NCBI RefSeq assembly: GCF_016801865.2
Contig: NC_068938.1
Coordinates: forward strand, 53,460,493 to 53,524,492
Direction of reading: 5' to 3'
Origin: Culex pipiens pallens
Lineage: Eukaryota > Arthropoda > Insecta > Diptera > Culicidae
Length of the DNA: 64,000 nucleotides
Each line of letters opens with the position of its first letter. Positions within the stretch are counted from its first letter, which is position 1. The notes under the pieces were generated by a model. It made no database searches. It was not told where the DNA came from and saw nothing but the letters and a program-made list of their open reading frames with translations. Positions 59,100 through 64,000 of the stretch are shown here, piece after piece. A program made the translations under genes and the position numbers.

Positions 59100-61372
59100 T
59101 TCGATTTTCTATCCAAATTCAATTCTGGTGAAGCGTGCAGCCGGCTAAGTCCAAGGCACTTCGACTGGATATTTCGGATCAAACACTTTCACTCTCTTTC
59201 ACTGTCTCATTTACTGACTGACTTTATTTGATTTCAGCTTGGGTTTTTATACTAAATCTAGTTATTTACTTAATTATTTAATATCTTATATTTTTACCCC
59301 CACTCTAGTTTTTGATGTTGCATAATATATCCGTCCTTTTCGGTTTCACACCAAAAATTCTTCCTCTAACTTATATAATATATTTTTGTCTCATTTACAA
59401 CCCCCACTCCAACCTGTATTTTTCTTGATATAATGAAAAGTTTCCTTAATTCCCAGAATTCTACAATATATAACTCTCTTTTTTTCTTATTTTATTTATT
59501 TTTCCCCCCACTCTAAAAATCCTTCCAAGTTATACATAATATCCTGGCCTATTTTATTTCTCTCACTCTTAAAATCCTAATATAAATGTTCTATTTCTTT
59601 CCACCGCGCTCTAATTCTCAGATTTTTCTCAGAAATTAGTCGCAGTCCTTTTATGACTTAACCCATAGATAATGTAATCTTTATTTATTTTCCAGTCGTG
59701 CCTGTCCTTTTTCACAGATATTGTTATTTGTTTGTTTCTCGTCGGGCACCTTTTCTGCGCGTGCCACTTAAGTGGGTCATAAAAGTGTTGTCGGGTTTTC
59801 CCGTCCTACGCTCCTAATTGATTTTTATTTGTCTTCCTTTTTCTTACAACTCTCCTGATTCGCCTTTTCCTAATATTTTCGTTTTTAACAGAGAAAATCT
59901 ACTGTGAATTTTTCTGGTAAGGCGAGGGTCGCTTCATATCCCCACACTTACGAGCTAGATGTTTGTCTGCTAAAGACGATCATCTACTGTCAGCTAGGTA
60001 TATGTTGGAAATTGGTTAGACTTAATATTTAACTTAATTTTGATTGTTATTACAATTGATTCTGTTCGATGATGATGATTATTAATTGATGATCTCGCTG
60101 ATGTTGTGGCTGATGAAAAAAACTATCAACCTTGATGTTGATGTTGTGGCTGATGACGTTCCTTCCGTGTTGAAAAAAAAATTATATTGTTGTCATATCC
60201 ACTCTTTTATTCAATATCAATCTTACGGTTTAAAATAATCAAGTCATTGCTTGGTTTTCAGTGAAAATGATTCTTGTCAACTTAATCTGATACCATTCTG
60301 TTTATGTCGTTTCTTTTCCAGCATATTTGAAGAAATTGTGTGGAGATTTGCGTCAATCCTTTATGTGTGAATACACTGTGCTATCCATTCAGTTGTTTTT
60401 AATTTGTAGCGAATTGCAGTTCCATTCATTTGTTTTGATCAGCATTAAACTGTGATTATGCAGTTTCATCCAATTGTAACGAGTAGCGATTGTATAGTAT
60501 CCAATTGTTTTGATCTATATCTGATGTTCAGATCATGTTTCATCCTTCGTCTCATGAGTTAATCGTTCATAAAGTATTCGGTTCCATTCACATTTATTTT
60601 GATTGAACAGATATATCTTTCCTCCACACAAAGTTATTGCTGCACTGTTGCCATCGTTTTTCCAATTATCAGATTATCAATCCATTTGAATCAAGTTTCA
60701 CCTTTCACCTCACAAATCCTATCATACCTCAACCGTTTTCGATTAATTGTTAGAGCTCGAGGAACTTCTGCGATGCTTGTTGATCTTGATGTCCCATTGG
60801 TGAACTCCGGAATCTTAATTTAATAAGTGTAGTGTTTGTGTATGTGGGTTTATAATTTAACATGTATTTGTTTTTTTTTTACTTAATTTTAAAACATTTT
60901 ACGATCTTTTAAATTGTATTGTTGCATTGTATTGATTTTTCTTATCATTATTATTATTATTAATTACTATGCCCAGTTGAATATTTTACCTTTTTTTAAA
61001 TGTGTAAAGTAAATCTTCCCCAGTTCCTGATGGGAATACCCGTGAAGAGTATCGGAGCCGGCATTTACAAAGCGGATTCAGTGGCAGTTTTTCACTCAAC
61101 TAATGTTAACATGGCGACCTATGATGTCGTGATAAGGTCCAGTTTGTGACGATACACTACCTTCCCTTTACTAAGCAATCGAATCCAGAAGGGAAAAGAT
61201 CACCAGTTGTGTTGGTCCGAGCCGGGATTTGAACCCCGATCTACCGCTTACGAGGCTCGGTCATTAATGTGCTATAATATATATTCCTTTCTTGTCATGG
61301 CTAAAAAAAATAAAAAAAAATAATTATTATTACAAGGAGAGTAGCCTACCTAAGATTTCGCTTGCGGAATCA
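59100..61372 (-). repeat. Putative 3' LTR of the Gypsy element (left end approximate)
   Basis: On the minus strand a purine run (61390-61373, AAAAGAGAGAGAGGAGGA) is followed directly by TGATTCCGC, as expected for a polypurine tract and LTR start. The sequence down to about 59.1 kb is non-coding, T-rich on the plus strand and contains several CCCCCACTCTA-type repeats (about 59290-59525). This implies an unusually long LTR (about 2 kb without the inserted SINE), but the left end is a guess. Confidence 0.4.
61020..61262 (-). mobile_element. tRNA-derived SINE copy inside the putative LTR
   Basis: Same family as the copy at 13490-13739: shared blocks include AAGCGGATTCAGTG, GATACACTAC and AAGCAATCGAATCCAGAAGG. 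On the minus strand the B box GGGGTTCAAATCCC is at 61236-61223. The A-box end is missing: after CTTACGAGG the sequence jumps to the final CTCGG of the tRNA head, a deletion of about 25 bp compared with the other copy. Confidence 0.75.
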
Positions 61373-61390
61373 TCCTCCTCTCTCTCTTTT
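61373..61390 (-). other. Candidate polypurine tract
   Basis: An 18-base all-purine run on the element strand ending GGAGGA, immediately before a TG dinucleotide. It lies about 290 bp past the env-like stop, which is the right place for plus-strand priming of reverse transcription. Confidence 0.5.
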
Positions 61391-61679
61391 TATGCTGGAA
61401 ATAGGTCGTTAACGCTGGTTTTTGTATATTTACTAATTATTCTGGAACTACCTTCTATATAATAAAAAAAAAAATGAAAATAATAAATTATAATTTTGTT
61501 TGTGGATATGTCGAACCATTTATCATACTTAAAACATTCTTTTACACATTCATTCTGGTCTGCAGTACCTTGTCCATATAAACACTCATTCATTCATTGA
61601 TTCATTCAGTTCGCATCTCATTTTTGTTATTTTTTTATATATTTTTTTTTAATTTGATTTTCTTGAGCTCTTTTTTATG

Positions 61680-62165
61680 TTATCCTATTACGGCGCCAAA
61701 TAATTTATTTTTAATTTTAATTACTTGAACGATAATTATATAAGTTCCTAGGAAAAATGATGATATTTCCGAAAATATTGAAATTCTTTTCATAATCGCT
61801 TTCAATAGTCTTATTAATTCATGATCCATTATTGGCGATGCTAATAAGGAATCGAATTTAAACCCTTGGTGACTGGTATTTTGCCCTGCCAAGGTTCTAT
61901 ACATTATCGTTGCTGCAATTCTGCCAGCGTTTTGTCCGAAAATCATGTTTCTCATTTTGTTTATACTTTCAGGATTATAAATGCCAGTTTCTATCAAATT
62001 TGGAATGGCTTCATAATTCCAATCTGTTACTAAGTCAGAAGTTAGTATAATTGGATTGTATGTTTCTCTTAATCTACTATCTACAGTGTACCAACGACCT
62101 CCTAAAACATATTTTACCGGTAATAACGGACTACAATCTATTTCGGTTCCCTTGTCTTGAATATG
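61680..62165 (-). pseudogene. Env-like C-terminal remnant downstream of pol
   Basis: An open frame of about 160 codons follows pol on the same strand after a 360-bp AT-rich gap. It carries a GGRWYTVDSR-type segment and a hydrophobic stretch (ISSFFLGTYIIIV) 15-20 residues before the stop, which fits a membrane anchor with a short basic tail. Position between pol and the 3' LTR and this layout suggest the third (env-like) ORF of insect Gypsy elements. A stop just upstream (62168-62166) and the short length show that most of the gene, including any signal peptide, is missing, or that the frame is reached by splicing. Identification is by position and architecture only. Confidence 0.5.
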
Positions 62166-62525
62166 TCATGTATTTTCATTCATTTCATTCACACTTTAAT
62201 ATAATATCTTGTAATTTTCCATAGTTATTAGAGTGCACTCTTTTTTTTTCTTTGAATATTTGTTTTTTTTTTATACCACGTGGATTTTCAAAATTGTTAA
62301 TTCATGCTATTATTCCATGCATTTAGTTTACATTTCTGTGATTTGATTAGTAAATAGCATTTATATTTATTAATGTTTTAGTTTAGTTAAGGCACTTTAA
62401 ATACTTTCCTCTAATGTTTTAATCGCATGCAATCTATGACTATTTTAATCATTATAAGTTTAGCTATTTCTATGTTAATTATAATTCATGCATCCATATT
62501 AACTTATAACATTTAATTATCTAAT

Positions 62526-64000
62526 TTAGTCATTAAACTTTTTCAACCTATTATTATGAATCTTCTCTAATTTATTACCATTTTTAATTACTGTTGTTTG
62601 CTCACTTGGCAAATCCACCACTTCATAAGGACCTCTCCATAAGCTTTGTAATTTTTTCCCGACACCTGATGGAATAGTTTCAACTATAACTAGATCTCCA
62701 TACCAGGGTTGCCATTCTCTCGCATTTTTGTCATAAATTTCTTTTCTTTTGTGTTTTGAAGCCAATACATTTTGTACAGCTTTGTCGTGAATATTTTTAA
62801 AATTTGCTTTCATCTCTGTAACATAATCATCGTAATTTAGTTCTGTCTCCGTAACATTGTAGACTGAATTCGGAATTCTAGCTTGTCTACCATATAATAA
62901 TTCAAAAGGTGAATATCCAGTAGATGAGTTTACTGTGGTATTAAATTGAAACGTGAAAAATGGTAATAACTGATCCCACGTTTGAGGATTTCCTGCAATG
63001 TAATTTCGTAAGAACGTTTTAAGTTCTCTATTTGAACGTTCAACTAAATTTGCCTGTGGATGATAGGCACTTGTATTAATTTTCTTGATTTTTAATATTT
63101 TGCAAGTATGTTTTAATAAATTACTCATAAAATTAGCTCCTTGGTCTGTTACGACTTCTGCTGGAGCACCAAATCGACAAATGAAATGCTCTACAAAAGC
63201 TCTTGCCACTGTCGTGCTTTCTTGATCCGGTAAAGGAGCAACTACTAAAAATCTCGTTAGATCGTCTTGAATGACTAATCCATACCGATTATTGTCTTCG
63301 GATATAGTTAAAATTACTATATCCATATAAACTTTCTGAAAAGGTTCTGTCGACGTTGTCGTAATTTTCATTGGAATTTTGTGTTTTGGCCAAATTTTAT
63401 TTTTTTGACATGATTCACATTGCTTTACATAATTTTCAACGTCTCGACGCATATTATCCCATGTGAAAAGAGGACTAATACGTTGAAGCATTCTTCTTCC
63501 ACCTACATGACCTCCTAATGGTGAATCATGAAATTCTTTTAACACCGTATCTCTGTCTTCCATTTTAACAAACATTCTAGTGTCATTTGATGCATATAAT
63601 GTGAATATTTTGTTATATTTTCCAGCTATAAATCTTAAAATGTTTACATCTGGATTGTGTTGCAAATTTCTAAACGAAACAATTTGTATGTTTCGAACTG
63701 ATTTTATGAAATCAGGACAATTTTCAAAACTTTTTACTAATCCATTGAAAAGTTCTTCAATGTTTGTTACTGATTTAACTGAGCCATTGATAATTAAACC
63801 ATACATTTTGTGTTCCGGAATGGATAAAATATTATCATACAAGTAATCTTTCATACCATGTGGTAGGTCAACTAATTGAGATAATTCTTTAAATGCTGTT
63901 TTACTATTTAGTATTACGAATGTGGCATCCGCATCACTTTCGTTTATCATTGTTTTTGTAAATTTTAGTAATTTAAAATCAATTTCATCCTTATTTTGAG
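62526..64000 (-). CDS. Ty3/Gypsy retrotransposon pol, C-terminal part with integrase (partial at window edge)
   Basis: The frame stays open from the right window edge to a TAA at 62526, so this is the end of a longer Gag-Pol. Counting from the ATG at 63950: H141, H148, C178 and C181 form the HHCC zinc-binding motif; D210, D269 and E304 are the integrase catalytic triad, within MDIV, TDQGANF and VERSNR; residues 438-442 (WRGPY) form the GPY/F motif. The catalytic residues are intact and there is no internal stop, so the copy may be fairly young. The core reads HPQAN-LVER, lacking the Gly seen in many integrases. It would insert element cDNA into host DNA. Protease, RT and RNase H lie outside the window. 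Confidence 0.93.
   Translation of the reverse strand, partial: QNKDEIDFKLLKFTKTMINESDADATFVILNSKTAFKELSQLVDLPHGMKDYLYDNILSIPEHKMYGLIINGSVKSVTNIEELFNGLVKSFENCPDFIKSVRNIQIVSFRNLQHNPDVNILRFIAGKYNKIFTLYASNDTRMFVKMEDRDTVLKEFHDSPLGGHVGGRRMLQRISPLFTWDNMRRDVENYVKQCESCQKNKIWPKHKIPMKITTTSTEPFQKVYMDIVILTISEDNNRYGLVIQDDLTRFLVVAPLPDQESTTVARAFVEHFICRFGAPAEVVTDQGANFMSNLLKHTCKILKIKKINTSAYHPQANLVERSNRELKTFLRNYIAGNPQTWDQLLPFFTFQFNTTVNSSTGYSPFELLYGRQARIPNSVYNVTETELNYDDYVTEMKANFKNIHDKAVQNVLASKHKRKEIYDKNAREWQPWYGDLVIVETIPSGVGKKLQSLWRGPYEVVDLPSEQTTVIKNGNKLEKIHNNRLKKFND

Larger units (their letters stand above)
59100..64000 (-). mobile_element. Ty3/Gypsy LTR retrotransposon, 3' part
   Basis: Minus-strand order is pol end, env-like remnant, polypurine tract, putative 3' LTR. 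The 5' LTR, primer-binding site, gag and most of pol are outside the window. The left boundary is not resolved, because the second LTR and the target-site duplication cannot be compared. It lies upstream of the visible exons of the Spaetzle-like gene in the same orientation, so it may be in that gene's 5' region or an upstream intron. Confidence 0.85.

Overview
The window looks like nuclear DNA of a culicine mosquito, most likely Culex. This is inferred from one recognisable gene with dipteran structure (introns of 59-61 bp beside introns of several kb), from dense MITEs, SINEs and palindromic repeats set in AT-rich DNA, and from repeat types familiar from culicine genomes. No database was searched. 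There is no operon, CRISPR array, phage or plasmid.

One host protein gene is certain. Five minus-strand exons between 57544 and 46922 encode the C-terminal 314 residues of a Spaetzle-family cystine-knot ligand (best match in memory: Spaetzle 3). They comprise a prodomain, a dibasic RKKR cleavage site, a Gly/Ser linker and a ten-cysteine knot ending Cys-Asn-Pro-stop. All splice phases agree. The N-terminal exon(s) were not found. The 9.1-kb intron between the first two visible exons is full of nested transposons.

From 1 to 46 kb no host gene can be supported. Islands of apparently single-copy, GC-richer DNA (about 1-1.7, 4.2-5.3, 6.9-7.8, 12.2-13.4, 16.7-19.3, 22.8-24.0, 29-32.2, 36.5-39.0 and 41.2-43.5 kb) alternate with blocks of repeats. 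One candidate exon of unknown gene lies at 9687-9779 on the minus strand.

The main content is a set of non-autonomous elements built as long inverted repeats: P1 (26441-28373, plus a deleted copy and several fragments), P2 (19940-21218 and 54299-55650, plus a decayed copy), a TTAA-flanked palindrome (9853-11097), a 678-bp TA-flanked element present twice in opposite orientation (25469-26146 and 44031-44708), a palindrome at 45410-45826, and a terminal-inverted-repeat element with three equal-sized hairpins (51027-52553). Several insertions are nested or carry exact target-site duplications: 12 bp at 53668/53897, 16 bp at 24065/24282 and about 24 bp at 56418/56881.

From about 59 kb to the right edge lies a minus-strand Ty3/Gypsy retrotransposon. 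It has the end of pol (zinc-binding motif, integrase core, GPY motif), the C-terminal remnant of an env-like gene, and a probable long 3' LTR carrying a SINE. A 100-N assembly gap sits at 15964-16063.
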